A stretch of 25,655 nucleotides of DNA from Dehalococcoidia bacterium UBA1152 (GCA_002311285.1 DBZU01000011.1:2688-28342), one strand, 5' to 3'; positions 17,341 to 25,416 are shown, counted from the first letter of the stretch. Numbers and translations: made by a program. Notes: generated by a model not told the origin, from the letters alone.

Positions 17341-18333
17341 ATGGCTATTAAGATTGGTTTGATCGGATGTGGTGGACATGGGAGGGACAGATTATCGAAG
17401 ATTTTATTCAATATGGAAAGTAAAGTGCAGTTAGTTGCTTGTTCAGATTTAGATAATGCCTCAGCGACGTCGACCGCTACAGAACATGGTTATTCAAATT
17501 CATATGAAAACTATATGGATATGCTGGAAAAGGAAGATCTTGATGCGGTGGTAGTTGCTTTGCCACATGATTTACTGAAATCGGCGGGTAAGTCTGTCCT
17601 TGAGGCAGGATTAGATTTATTTGTAGAAAAACCAGCTGGTGTTAATGCAGATGAAATATTAGAGATTATTGAAGCAGAAATAGAAACTAAAAAGACCGTT
17701 ATGGTTGGTTATTGCATGAGATATAACCCTTCAAGAATGAGACTAAAAGCGTTGTTCGATAAAAACATTGTTGGTAATGCAATCCAAATACATGGCCATA
17801 AATCAGGAAGTCAGCTAGGCACATGGAACGCTTATCTGGAACGTGGCGGTGGACAGCTTAGGTGGCATGGTGTCCATATTGTTGACCAAGTTTTATGGAT
17901 TCTTGGTGATCGACAACCTATTCGAGTGCACTGTGAAACTCAATGGGACAAAGTCCTGGGTTCGGACCAAGATTCTGCTTTTACTATCCTTTTTGATGAT
18001 GGCATTACCGCGTCCATTAGTGTCAGTTCCCGAACAGAAACTATATTTGATGTGATCGAAGTTTTTGGTACAGATGGAAGAATAAGGTCTGAATGGCCTT
18101 CGGAGATTCTGGATATACAAAGCAGTAGAATCTCGGACTATCAAAATCCGACAAGAATCGTGCCAAATTCTCCCGATTACATGCGGATGTATACAATACA
18201 AATGAACGACTGGATTGATTCTCTAATTAAAGGCGTGGAAATGCCTATAGGAAGCCTGGACGCTTTGAACGTATATAGAGTAATAGACGCCGCATATAAG
18301 TCAGCCGAAGCAGGCGAACCGATAAATTTATAG
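17341..18333 (+). CDS. Gfo/Idh/MocA family NAD(P)-dependent oxidoreductase
   Basis: 330 residues. A Rossmann motif GCGGHG lies at 9-14, and the family EKP motif at 96-98 carries Lys97, the usual catalytic lysine. The C-terminal substrate domain starts near 125 and includes RWHGVHIVDQVLW, matching the conserved GxHxxD region. Family members oxidise or reduce sugars, inositols and related hydroxy compounds. AAAGGA precedes the ATG. Its neighbours, a PYROXD2-like flavoprotein and a mandelate-racemase-type dehydratase, fit a pathway for an acid sugar or polyol. The substrate is not identifiable. Confidence 0.9.
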   Translation: MAIKIGLIGCGGHGRDRLSKILFNMESKVQLVACSDLDNASATSTATEHGYSNSYENYMDMLEKEDLDAVVVALPHDLLKSAGKSVLEAGLDLFVEKPAGVNADEILEIIEAEIETKKTVMVGYCMRYNPSRMRLKALFDKNIVGNAIQIHGHKSGSQLGTWNAYLERGGGQLRWHGVHIVDQVLWILGDRQPIRVHCETQWDKVLGSDQDSAFTILFDDGITASISVSSRTETIFDVIEVFGTDGRIRSEWPSEILDIQSSRISDYQNPTRIVPNSPDYMRMYTIQMNDWIDSLIKGVEMPIGSLDALNVYRVIDAAYKSAEAGEPINL

Positions 18334-18344
18334 GATGAAAATAA

Positions 18345-19427
18345 ATGATTGTTACTGGTATTAAAACTAATCCCTTAAAGACGGGAGCCCTGCTCCTCGA
18401 AGTTGAGACTGATGAAGGAATTAAAGGGCTCGGAGAATGCTACATCATCGATCCTTTTGTAGTAAAAACTTTTATAGATCATAAACTAGCTCCGATAGTT
18501 GTAGGTAAAGACCCAACAAACGTTGTTTCATTATGGGATGATATGTTTTATAACACGACGCGCTTTGGACCTATGGGACTTCAGACAGCTGCAATTGGAG
18601 CAATAGACATCGCTTTATGGGATATCGCTGCTAAAGTAATAGGGCAGCCAGTATATAAATTACTTGGAGGGGCCGCTAAAACCAGTATACAACTTTACAT
18701 CAGTCAAGGACTGGGCCGGCTAAAAGAACCACTGCAAATGAGGTCCGAACTCGAGAAAGCTTTGGAGCAAGGGTATAGAGCCTTTAAGATTCGCATGGAT
18801 TGGGATTCACACCGCCTCGATCAAGATCCAAAGAAAGACATGATGAGATTTGAAGTTTGCAGAGACTTCTTGCCAGAAGATGTGCCGCTAAGTTTTGACG
18901 CTAATAATGGCTATTCAAGTTCATTAGCGATCACACAGGGAAGAATATTAGAAAGTATGGGAGCGGCACACTTCGAGGAGCCTGTACCTCAGCATGATCT
19001 TCAAGGATTAAAGGAATGCGCCAGAATGCTAGATATTCCCGTATCTTTTGGAGAACAACAGCACACTCGCTGGCAGTTTAGAGATCTAATTGAATTAGGC
19101 AATCCAGATATTTTGCAACCAGATATAGTAATGGCTGGGGGCATAACGGAGTGTAGGCGAATTTATGACTTAGCTGGAACATATGGAAAATTAGTGATGC
19201 CACACTGTCCTTCTGCTGGCGTGGCGAGTGCTGCTAGTCTTCAGTTGTATTCAACTTATCTAACTAATGTTCGTCCACATGAATACTCTATAGAGTTTTC
19301 TGGGGAAGCAAGTGCTATGTTCTTAGAGCCATACAAAATCTCTGAAGGCCATGTTCATCTACCTGAAAAGCCTGGATTAGGCCTTGAATTAAATCATAAA
19401 AATTTAGAAAAATTGTCAGCCCTTTGA
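18345..19427 (+). CDS. Mandelate racemase/muconate lactonizing enzyme family protein (enolase superfamily)
   Basis: 360 residues. The capping N-terminal domain contains LLLEVETDEGIKGLGE. In the barrel, metal ligands are Asp185 (SFDANNGY), Glu211 or Glu212 (HFEEPVP) and Glu237 (FGEQQ). A catalytic His-Asp dyad is present: Asp260 (LQPDIVMAGG) and His287 (MPHCPSAG). The KxK of mandelate racemase reads Lys148-Ile-Arg150, so the second lysine is an arginine. Known relatives with only the dyad are acid-sugar dehydratases, so dehydration of an aldonic or uronic acid is a reasonable guess. AGGATGA precedes the start 11 bp after the Gfo/Idh stop, so the two are co-transcribed. Expanded sets of this superfamily are a published feature of SAR202 Chloroflexota. 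Confidence 0.9.
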   Translation: MIVTGIKTNPLKTGALLLEVETDEGIKGLGECYIIDPFVVKTFIDHKLAPIVVGKDPTNVVSLWDDMFYNTTRFGPMGLQTAAIGAIDIALWDIAAKVIGQPVYKLLGGAAKTSIQLYISQGLGRLKEPLQMRSELEKALEQGYRAFKIRMDWDSHRLDQDPKKDMMRFEVCRDFLPEDVPLSFDANNGYSSSLAITQGRILESMGAAHFEEPVPQHDLQGLKECARMLDIPVSFGEQQHTRWQFRDLIELGNPDILQPDIVMAGGITECRRIYDLAGTYGKLVMPHCPSAGVASAASLQLYSTYLTNVRPHEYSIEFSGEASAMFLEPYKISEGHVHLPEKPGLGLELNHKNLEKLSAL

Positions 19428-19843
19428 AATTTCAAGTTTTAGAATACCCCCGAGTAAATCTATTGTATATATTAGCGACTGTAGTAATCGCCTGTTTAGT
19501 AATAGGTTGTAGCGAACCAGTAAAACCTGAAACTATACCAGATGGTCTGTATGTTCTAAGCGGCGAATCACCGATTGTTATTCTTCCAGAAAGCGAGATT
19601 CAGATACAGTTTATAGAAGTGTTTGATGCATCAAATTGTGAAAAAGGTACAGTTTGTGAAAAGCCTGGATCTGGAACGATAATGATAGGAATTGCAGGGC
19701 CTGGGGTCATGCCTTTCCCTACCGAACTGACAGTCGGAGTTCTCTCAGATGTACTATTTGGATATTCAATGATTTTGACAAATATTGATCGAACTGAACC
19801 CGAGGATTATGCAACCTTAATGATATCTAAACAGGATCGTTAA
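19424..19843 (+). CDS. Small lipoprotein of unknown function
   Basis: 139 residues if translation begins at the TTG at 19424, which overlaps the enolase-family stop by 4 bp (TTGA). The N-terminus has a hydrophobic run ending in LVIGC with Cys29, a clear lipobox. An internal TTG about 39 bp downstream would give a shorter signal and is an alternative. No clear Shine-Dalgarno is visible for either, so coupling to the upstream gene is likely. The mature part has two cysteines (NCEKGTVCEKPG) that could form a disulfide, and it looks beta-rich. I do not recognise the family. Its stop overlaps the convergent dehydrogenase stop by 4 bp. Confidence 0.7.
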   Translation: MKFQVLEYPRVNLLYILATVVIACLVIGCSEPVKPETIPDGLYVLSGESPIVILPESEIQIQFIEVFDASNCEKGTVCEKPGSGTIMIGIAGPGVMPFPTELTVGVLSDVLFGYSMILTNIDRTEPEDYATLMISKQDR

Positions 19844-20748
19844 GATAGACCCTTTGTACGTAGAGTGACTCCCGTTCGTTCTTCTTGTAACTTAACCAAG
19901 GCGGGAAAGTTTTTCCGTTGCCACCCTCTGTTCATTGTTTCAAGTAACAGCTGTTCGACGATATTTCCTAAAACAAGCGGGACACCGTTCTGACGACCCA
20001 TTTCATTTGCTAGTTTTACGTCTTTAGCTGCAAGCCCGAGGAAAAAACTTGTTTCACTACCTTCTAAATTGCCTGTAAAGACATCTTTGTAAAATCTATC
20101 GAGTGGAGGCACTTTACCAAGGGCTCCTTTAGATACGGAATCAGCTAAAATTTCCAAGTCAACTCCTGCTTTAACCCCCAGGGTTAAAATTTCAGCCCCT
20201 ATTTGCAGTATTGTCATGCATAACAATTGATGGCTTAATTTACAAATTGTTCCTGCGCCAATAGGTCCACAAAAATTAACATTCCTTCCAATTAACTCTA
20301 AGACACCTTTTACTTTCTCAAAAGCTGGTTTGGATCCCCCGACTAGAACAACTAAATCCCTTGAATTAGCGCCTTCGACTCCTCCACTAACAGGAGAGTC
20401 GAGAAAATCAATTTGGTTCTCTCTAAACCGGGTTTCTAAATGACGTACCATTTCTAACGAGTTTGTAGACAGGTCTATACAGATGTTCCCAGGCGTTAAA
20501 CCATTTATTAAACCATCTTTACCAAGGCAGACGGATTCAACATCATTAGGCATAGGTAGTGACATCACTACGATTTCATTATGTTCAGCTAGAGTTACTG
20601 GCGAGTCAGCCCATTTAGCCCCGATCTCTAATAAAGGTTCGGCGGCATCTCTATTCAAATCATTTATGGTTAAGTCATGGCCCGCCTGTAATACATGACG
20701 AGCCATGGGCAATCCTATGTTTCCAACTCCTATCCAGCCAATATTCAT
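19840..20748 (-). CDS. 3-hydroxyisobutyrate-dehydrogenase-like (beta-hydroxyacid dehydrogenase family)
   Basis: 302 residues. The N-terminal dinucleotide motif GVGNIG is at 7-12, with Asp30 following the second strand, which favours NAD. The substrate-site motif DSPVSGG is at 117-123. The catalytic lysine is Lys170 in GTICKLSHQL. Most members have Asn-Asn or Asn-Gln after KLx; here it is His173-Gln174. Family reaction: NAD(P)-linked oxidation of short beta-hydroxy acids, or reduction of the matching semialdehydes. It lies 9 bp after the VOC-protein stop, so the two are co-transcribed. Tartronate semialdehyde, hydroxyisobutyrate or an imine are possible substrates. Confidence 0.87.
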   Translation of the reverse strand: MNIGWIGVGNIGLPMARHVLQAGHDLTINDLNRDAAEPLLEIGAKWADSPVTLAEHNEIVVMSLPMPNDVESVCLGKDGLINGLTPGNICIDLSTNSLEMVRHLETRFRENQIDFLDSPVSGGVEGANSRDLVVLVGGSKPAFEKVKGVLELIGRNVNFCGPIGAGTICKLSHQLLCMTILQIGAEILTLGVKAGVDLEILADSVSKGALGKVPPLDRFYKDVFTGNLEGSETSFFLGLAAKDVKLANEMGRQNGVPLVLGNIVEQLLLETMNRGWQRKNFPALVKLQEERTGVTLRTKGLS

Positions 20749-20757
20749 ATTCCGCGC

Positions 20758-21267
20758 TTAGAGCCTTACATCGCCAGGAGCTGGGTTTACAGAAGTTCGC
20801 TGATGGACCGTAAATTGCTGTTCGTTATGAACAGCATCTTCATCTAGTTCAACCCAGTTACCCCAAGGATCCTGTAAATATACGCTTTTATACCCGTCCA
20901 TCAGATCGACTGGTGGGTTATTTAAAACTGCTCCCATTGGAACAATTCGATCAATAACTGCATTTATATCAGTAACGTTAAATGAAAAATGTGCTGACCC
21001 GGTGGCGTTTCTTCTATGTAGCTCTCCAGCATCTCTGACCTCAGTCTTCGGAGATATATACTCTATGATTTCCAAAGAATGACCGTCTATTCCGCCCACG
21101 AAGGCAGCTTTTACCTGAACATCATCATATCCAAGAAGTTGAGATAGTTGAGGTCCGTCCGCCTCTACCTGGAATCTAACCGAAAGACCAATTCCATCGC
21201 AGTAAAACTTTAGTGCTTTGTCTAAGTCTGTTACAACAATACCACTGTGGTTCATTGTTACGCTCAT
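20758..21267 (-). CDS. Glyoxalase/VOC superfamily protein
   Basis: 169 residues from the ATG at 21267, preceded by GGAGG. An in-frame upstream start at 21294 would put that Shine-Dalgarno inside the gene and is less likely. Two beta-alpha-beta-beta-beta modules are visible: NHSGIVVTDLDKALKFY with His7, then SLEIIEY with Glu66/Glu69; and SAHFSFNVTDI with His93, then YLQDPWGNWVEL with Glu140. These four positions are the usual metal ligands of the fold. A tail of about 25 residues with no recognised motif follows. Members include glyoxalases, methylmalonyl-CoA epimerases and dioxygenases; the reaction cannot be chosen from sequence. It is probably co-transcribed with the downstream dehydrogenase. 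Confidence 0.85.
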   Translation of the reverse strand: MSVTMNHSGIVVTDLDKALKFYCDGIGLSVRFQVEADGPQLSQLLGYDDVQVKAAFVGGIDGHSLEIIEYISPKTEVRDAGELHRRNATGSAHFSFNVTDINAVIDRIVPMGAVLNNPPVDLMDGYKSVYLQDPWGNWVELDEDAVHNEQQFTVHQRTSVNPAPGDVRL

Positions 21268-21288
21268 GTTATTTTTTTCCTCCATTTG

Positions 21289-21328
21289 TATCAATAAAAT
21301 ATTTAATTGTTTATATTATCAATAAAAT
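21289..21328. repeat. Pair of 12-bp direct repeats upstream of the VOC gene
   Basis: TATCAATAAAAT occurs exactly at 21289-21300 and at 21317-21328, 28 bp apart start to start, in the 61-bp gap between the PLP-enzyme stop and the VOC start. It could be a tandem operator or promoter-associated element. The AT-rich background means chance cannot be excluded. Confidence 0.45.
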
Positions 21329-22360
21329 CTACTTATAGTCTCGGCGTTTTAATTCTTCTGAAAAATTAAATAGTTCTGGCAATCCGCCAGTGTGTACAAA
21401 CAGAACTGTATCATCATCTTTGAATTTACCATGTCTAGCATGGTCGATAATTGCTGCCATAACTTTGCCCGTGTATACAGGATCCAATAAAATTCCCTCT
21501 AATTCTGCAACCATATGTATAGCGTTTATACATTCTTCACTTGGAATTGCATATCCAGGTCCTATATAACTATCTAGTTGCACTACATCATTCCAGGTTA
21601 ATCTTTCTGAAAACCCCATGTGATTTAATGCGTTGTTAGACCAGGTAACAACATCTGCATACGATTCTTCAGGAGTTCCAACGATAATGCCAGTGACATT
21701 CCATGGCAGTTCTAATGCGCTGGATGCTAACATCAATCCTCCATGTGCTCCTCCACTGGCTATAAAGACTTCTACATTTTCAATTCCATCAAGTTGGTTC
21801 AGCTGGTTGTCAATTTCTAAAGTAGCATCCATATAAGATATAGTGGCAGATGACCTCGACATGTGTTCCTTATTATGGTTGTAAACAGTTTTACCCTGTT
21901 CAATCAATTGTGTTTCCAATTTATCTGTATATTTCATAATTTCTGATTGATCCGAAGTACTTAATAAATGTAACTCTGCTCCCATAATATCTTGAATCAA
22001 CAGATTGCCTTGTATTGGTCTATGTTTGCTATCAGGCGCCACGCATATGTAATCCATGCCAATCTTTTTTGAAGCAGCTCCAATAATTCGTGCGTTGTTG
22101 GACATCCAAGCATTGATATTTAGAGATACATCTGCCCTTTTTTGCATAGCGTCAGCCATACAAAAATCCATATGCCTAACTTTGTTTCCGCCCATTACTA
22201 GTCCAGTAAGATCATCCCTCTTAATTAATATCCTCACTCCTAACTCTTTCGATAGATTGGGAGTTTCCTGTAAGGGTGTAGGTAAACAAGCAATACTTAC
22301 TCTTGGCAAACCACTAATTTTATTTTTAAGTTCTGTCTTAGTCAGTGGCCCCATTTTCAT
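21329..22360 (-). CDS. PLP-dependent enzyme, D-cysteine desulfhydrase / ACC deaminase family
   Basis: 343 residues, normal for the fold-type II family. The PLP lysine is Lys60 in MGGNKVRHMDF, following LIKRDDLTG. The glycine-rich phosphate loop appears as SGGAHGGLMLAS, and the C-terminal FVHTGGLPELF is the family ending. The motif that reads QSNH in most relatives is MSNN at 86-89, so the histidine is replaced by Asn89. Possible activities are desulfhydration or deamination of a D-amino acid or cyclopropane amino acid. The first ~20 codons and the upstream region are duplicated about 3.1 kb away next to the SDR gene. AGGAT upstream is a weak Shine-Dalgarno. Confidence 0.87.
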   Translation of the reverse strand: MKMGPLTKTELKNKISGLPRVSIACLPTPLQETPNLSKELGVRILIKRDDLTGLVMGGNKVRHMDFCMADAMQKRADVSLNINAWMSNNARIIGAASKKIGMDYICVAPDSKHRPIQGNLLIQDIMGAELHLLSTSDQSEIMKYTDKLETQLIEQGKTVYNHNKEHMSRSSATISYMDATLEIDNQLNQLDGIENVEVFIASGGAHGGLMLASSALELPWNVTGIIVGTPEESYADVVTWSNNALNHMGFSERLTWNDVVQLDSYIGPGYAIPSEECINAIHMVAELEGILLDPVYTGKVMAAIIDHARHGKFKDDDTVLFVHTGGLPELFNFSEELKRRDYK

Positions 22361-22449
22361 CGTTACGAATCCTATTCATAAGAAAATTTAGTTAATACCA
22401 GTTGGTTTAAACAGCGTAAGTTTGGCATGAAATGAATACATAAACAATA
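22297..22449. repeat. Left copy of ~153-bp imperfect direct repeat
   Basis: This copy spans the first codons of the PLP-enzyme gene and its upstream region. It aligns with 25420-25573 at about 84% identity by hand, with one single-base gap. The longest identical block here is GTTTAAACAGCGTAAGTTT (19 bp, 22405-22423). The upstream part probably holds the promoter, but I could not fix -35 and -10 boxes. Confidence 0.85.
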
Positions 22450-22532
22450 GTTGGATGTCAAAACAGTCCATCTCTATACATTAATATCAGGTCATTAACG
22501 CATTCTCCATGCCCGCTATTATCTGGTGCTTG

Positions 22533-23690
22533 TTATCCCATATACCTACCCATTTGATGGGCAAACAAAACCAGCACCCGAGCATATTCACAGGTTTCTT
22601 CTATGCCTATTCTCTCATTCGGTCCTGGCGCCCATATACCGGGGCCTAATACAAGAGAAGGGATGCCAGCAGCTTCTAGATGGGCAGCATCAGTGGCAAA
22701 AAACCGATTACTGGGGGTAGCAAAACCAGTTGAGAGAGTTCTGCCTGTTACCTTGCCAAAAACTTCCTCGAGTCTTTTCAGAAAGCTCACTCCAGATTTC
22801 GACATAGAATATGCTGGCTCATATGCCAGTGTTGTTCGTTTAAATGACGAATGGTCAGAAAGGGAGCATTTAGAGGCAATTGAATCGATGTGAATCTCAA
22901 GATCATCTTGGGTCGTGTCGATCGGTATTCGCACATCTACCCATACTGAGGCTGATGGCGCTGCAATTTGTGGGTAAAAACCGCCAGACATGCGGCCAAC
23001 CATAGCCCTAGGTGTTTCATCGAATACCCCGGTACCTTGATTTAGTCCCTTGGTATTCCTTACAGCGAGAACAAATTCAGAAGCGGTTTCAACTGCATTA
23101 ACACCAGATATATAGTCACCGATGTGGACCGCCGCCCCACCAAAGTCGATGCGAGCTTCATAAGTGCCTGCATGGGAGGTTTGTGCCCACAACCCTGTGG
23201 GCTCACCAACGATGGCGAAATCAGCGGTACCGCCGTTCTTAAGAAAAGTGAGAGTTCCTAACCCAAGGTCGCTGCATTCCCCGACCACTGCTGTAAAGAT
23301 AACTTGTGAATGATGTTCGATACTGGCGGCAATGACAGCTGTAGCAACGGCCTGTGCAGCAAGGCTACCCTTCATATTTGCCACCCCTGCTCCGAGCATC
23401 CAGTCTCCATCCGTTTCAAGCTTAAAAGGATCTGTAGTAGTCCATCCGTCAACGATGTCTACCATGTCTGTATGCCCGTTGAAGAGCAATGTCGGCTTCA
23501 TCCCTGGAACTCTAGCGACAAGATTATATCGGCCGGGTTGCACCTCTTCGAGTCTTGCCTCTACGGATTTTTTCTTAAAATAGTTGAGTAGAGTTTTGGC
23601 ACACGGACCCTCTTTGCCTGTGATGCTATTAGTTGCCACTAGCCTTTTAGTGAGAGAGATAATTTCGTTCCTAATGGAAATCGTATCCAT
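22533..23690 (-). CDS. M20-family metallohydrolase (ArgE/DapE-like) with altered metal site
   Basis: 385 residues. The fold landmarks are FNGHTDMVD (metal-binding His and the following Asp), a dimerisation domain at about 175-290, EPTGL and the C-terminal GIPSLVLGPG. Several ligands differ from classical ArgE/DapE: the bridging aspartate of DMKG is Asn in GVANMKGS, the acidic pair EE is Glu-Cys in VVGECSDLG, and the final AHxxNE reads APGPNE. I recall related M20 proteins with ANMKG and VVGE, so this may be a subfamily trait rather than decay. Possible role: hydrolysis of an N-acyl or N-carbamoyl amino acid with altered metal use. AAAGG precedes the ATG. It is the last gene of the three-gene module. 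Confidence 0.85.
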   Translation of the reverse strand: MDTISIRNEIISLTKRLVATNSITGKEGPCAKTLLNYFKKKSVEARLEEVQPGRYNLVARVPGMKPTLLFNGHTDMVDIVDGWTTTDPFKLETDGDWMLGAGVANMKGSLAAQAVATAVIAASIEHHSQVIFTAVVGECSDLGLGTLTFLKNGGTADFAIVGEPTGLWAQTSHAGTYEARIDFGGAAVHIGDYISGVNAVETASEFVLAVRNTKGLNQGTGVFDETPRAMVGRMSGGFYPQIAAPSASVWVDVRIPIDTTQDDLEIHIDSIASKCSLSDHSSFKRTTLAYEPAYSMSKSGVSFLKRLEEVFGKVTGRTLSTGFATPSNRFFATDAAHLEAAGIPSLVLGPGIWAPGPNERIGIEETCEYARVLVLFAHQMGRYMG

Positions 23691-23710
23691 ATTTACCTTT
23701 GCTGGGGTGT

Positions 23711-24637
23711 TTACATAATGGCGACCGGGTTGACTGGAGAACCAGTTCCCCCTTCGATGATCAATGGGTTGACTGTGAGCATAAAATCATATCGATCTTG
23801 TTTTGCACATTCTGCAGCTAACTGTGTTAAGACCACTGCATCTACCATAGCAAGACCATAAGCGTGGATAGCGCCATGTACAGTCCATGGGATACCGTAT
23901 TCATTGGGCGCAAGGTCTTCCATGTCCCATAGTAAAACAGAAATATCATTGTCAAACATAAATGGTAGGCACGAGGCATGCAGCCCTGGATAGCCTGTAT
24001 TTTCATCAAGCAATCCGCCGTAGTGCCCCCCATTTGCTCTCTCATACTGTTCACGGCCGCTGTAAACCAGGAGAGCGTCTCCTGAGGTAAGTTCCACCCC
24101 TTGGCTTTCGGCCGCGTCTTCTAATTCCCATCCATGAACTGGCGAGTCGAGATCAACGTATTTAGTACCTCGGTGTTTTGGGATGTCCAGTAGAACACCT
24201 CTTGTAAATATACCGTCTCGCATTGCCTCAATTCCAGCGAACCGTGACCCATCGAAGGCTATCTCCTCGTCTGGGTCTTTGCCCTCCCACATACCATGTT
24301 TGTCCCACATGTGGCAGAGCGCGTCTAAGTGTGTGACCGAAAACCCATGTTGAAATACCGTGAAATAATCAAGCGCCGCGCCGCCGTGGTCGATCCACTC
24401 TAATCGCTTGATATAGAAATCTGAGGGACGAGGGTTGTCTGCTGACGGTTCTACCGGTAACGGGCGTCCTAACGAGAACGCTTTTCCTGAACGAACGAAC
24501 GCAGTAGCCTCAAGTCGTTTTTTTTCAGTGATAAGGTTGAGTGTCCCTGCTCCAGGACGGTCCTTCCAACGTCCCCAGTTTCTATTATCTTGGAGATAGG
24601 ATACGATTTCGGTTTTGGTTGGAACATTTCGTTTCAA
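23711..24637 (-). CDS. Cyclase-family (kynurenine-formamidase-like) metal hydrolase
   Basis: 308 residues. The start is a TTG at 24637, with a strong AAAGGAGAG Shine-Dalgarno just upstream. The cyclase/KynB-type metal motif HxDxxxH appears as THLDALCH (His103, Asp105, His109), preceded by His97. DALLVYSGRE and the late WDMEDLAPNEYG and HGAIHAYG are typical of the longer members of this family (about 300 residues, against about 210 for KynB). Family reaction: zinc- or manganese-dependent hydrolysis of amides, lactams or lactones. It lies 26 bp after the SDR stop and 20 bp before the M20 gene, so the three are an operon. Together they suggest oxidation of an alcohol followed by two hydrolytic steps. 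Confidence 0.87.
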   Translation of the reverse strand: MKRNVPTKTEIVSYLQDNRNWGRWKDRPGAGTLNLITEKKRLEATAFVRSGKAFSLGRPLPVEPSADNPRPSDFYIKRLEWIDHGGAALDYFTVFQHGFSVTHLDALCHMWDKHGMWEGKDPDEEIAFDGSRFAGIEAMRDGIFTRGVLLDIPKHRGTKYVDLDSPVHGWELEDAAESQGVELTSGDALLVYSGREQYERANGGHYGGLLDENTGYPGLHASCLPFMFDNDISVLLWDMEDLAPNEYGIPWTVHGAIHAYGLAMVDAVVLTQLAAECAKQDRYDFMLTVNPLIIEGGTGSPVNPVAIM

Positions 24638-24663
24638 AATGACTCTCCTTTCGTTATTAAGCT

Positions 24664-25416
24664 TTATTGCGCGTCTCGCCCACCGTCAATCACAACCGAA
24701 ATACCAGAGATGAAAGAAGACTCCTCCGAGGCAAGAAATAATATGAGATGGGCGACCTCGTCTGGACGACCTGATCTTGCACTGGGGATCGTTTTAACGA
24801 AGCTATCGAAAGTACCAAGTTTGCCCTCGACGTTCCTGGAGCCTGGGGTATCGATCAGTCCAGGCAGAATGCAGTTCACCCGGACCCCTCTCCGACGATA
24901 CTGGCTACTGGTGATTTTTGTAAACATTTCCACACCGGCTTTGCTGACAGAGTATGGTGCTGAAAATGTTTGTCCTTCCAGTACAGATGCCGAGGAAAGG
25001 TTCACTATCACGCCTTGCCCTTTGTTCACCATGATTGGTAGAGCAGCCTTGGTGCAGAAAAATACCCCCTTGAGATTTATATCCATGACCTTGACCCACT
25101 CATCTTCGGAGACTTCTGTGATATCGGGTGTGTGAACCTGGCGACCAGCAGCATTGACAAGAATATTGAGGTCGTTAAATGTGTCTAGTGTGGTTTGTAT
25201 CATAGCATCAACTTGCGGCCATAGACTCACGTCTACTTGTACGGCTATAGCTTTCCCCCCAGACCGTTCAACTAATTCGACAACCCGTTCAGCGTTTTTG
25301 TAGTCGATATCAGCAACGACAACGCTGGCGCCCTGTGTAGCGAATAACTTGACTGTTGATTCTCCAATACCTGATCCGCCTCCGGTGACTATAGCGACCA
25401 TTCCATCAAGTTTCAT
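24664..25416 (-). CDS. Short-chain dehydrogenase/reductase (classical SDR)
   Basis: 250 residues. The nucleotide motif TGGGSGIG is at 11-18, Asp36 after the second strand favours NAD, NAAG is at 88-91, and the catalytic Ser (SSAS near 141-144), Tyr155 and Lys159 are complete. The end EESSFISGISVVIDGG is typical. The start codon lies only 3 bp beyond the right direct repeat, so promoter and leader come from the duplicated sequence. It also lies inside a 25-codon leader frame in another register. Its own Shine-Dalgarno is weak (AAGAG). It is the first gene of the SDR-cyclase-M20 operon. Substrate unknown. Confidence 0.92.
   Translation of the reverse strand: MKLDGMVAIVTGGGSGIGESTVKLFATQGASVVVADIDYKNAERVVELVERSGGKAIAVQVDVSLWPQVDAMIQTTLDTFNDLNILVNAAGRQVHTPDITEVSEDEWVKVMDINLKGVFFCTKAALPIMVNKGQGVIVNLSSASVLEGQTFSAPYSVSKAGVEMFTKITSSQYRRRGVRVNCILPGLIDTPGSRNVEGKLGTFDSFVKTIPSARSGRPDEVAHLILFLASEESSFISGISVVIDGGRDAQ

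Noticed and set aside
24590..25135. 181-codon plus-strand frame across the cyclase and SDR genes
   Set aside because: Long only because the region is GC-richer. The minus-strand genes have complete motifs, and this frame spans two of them.
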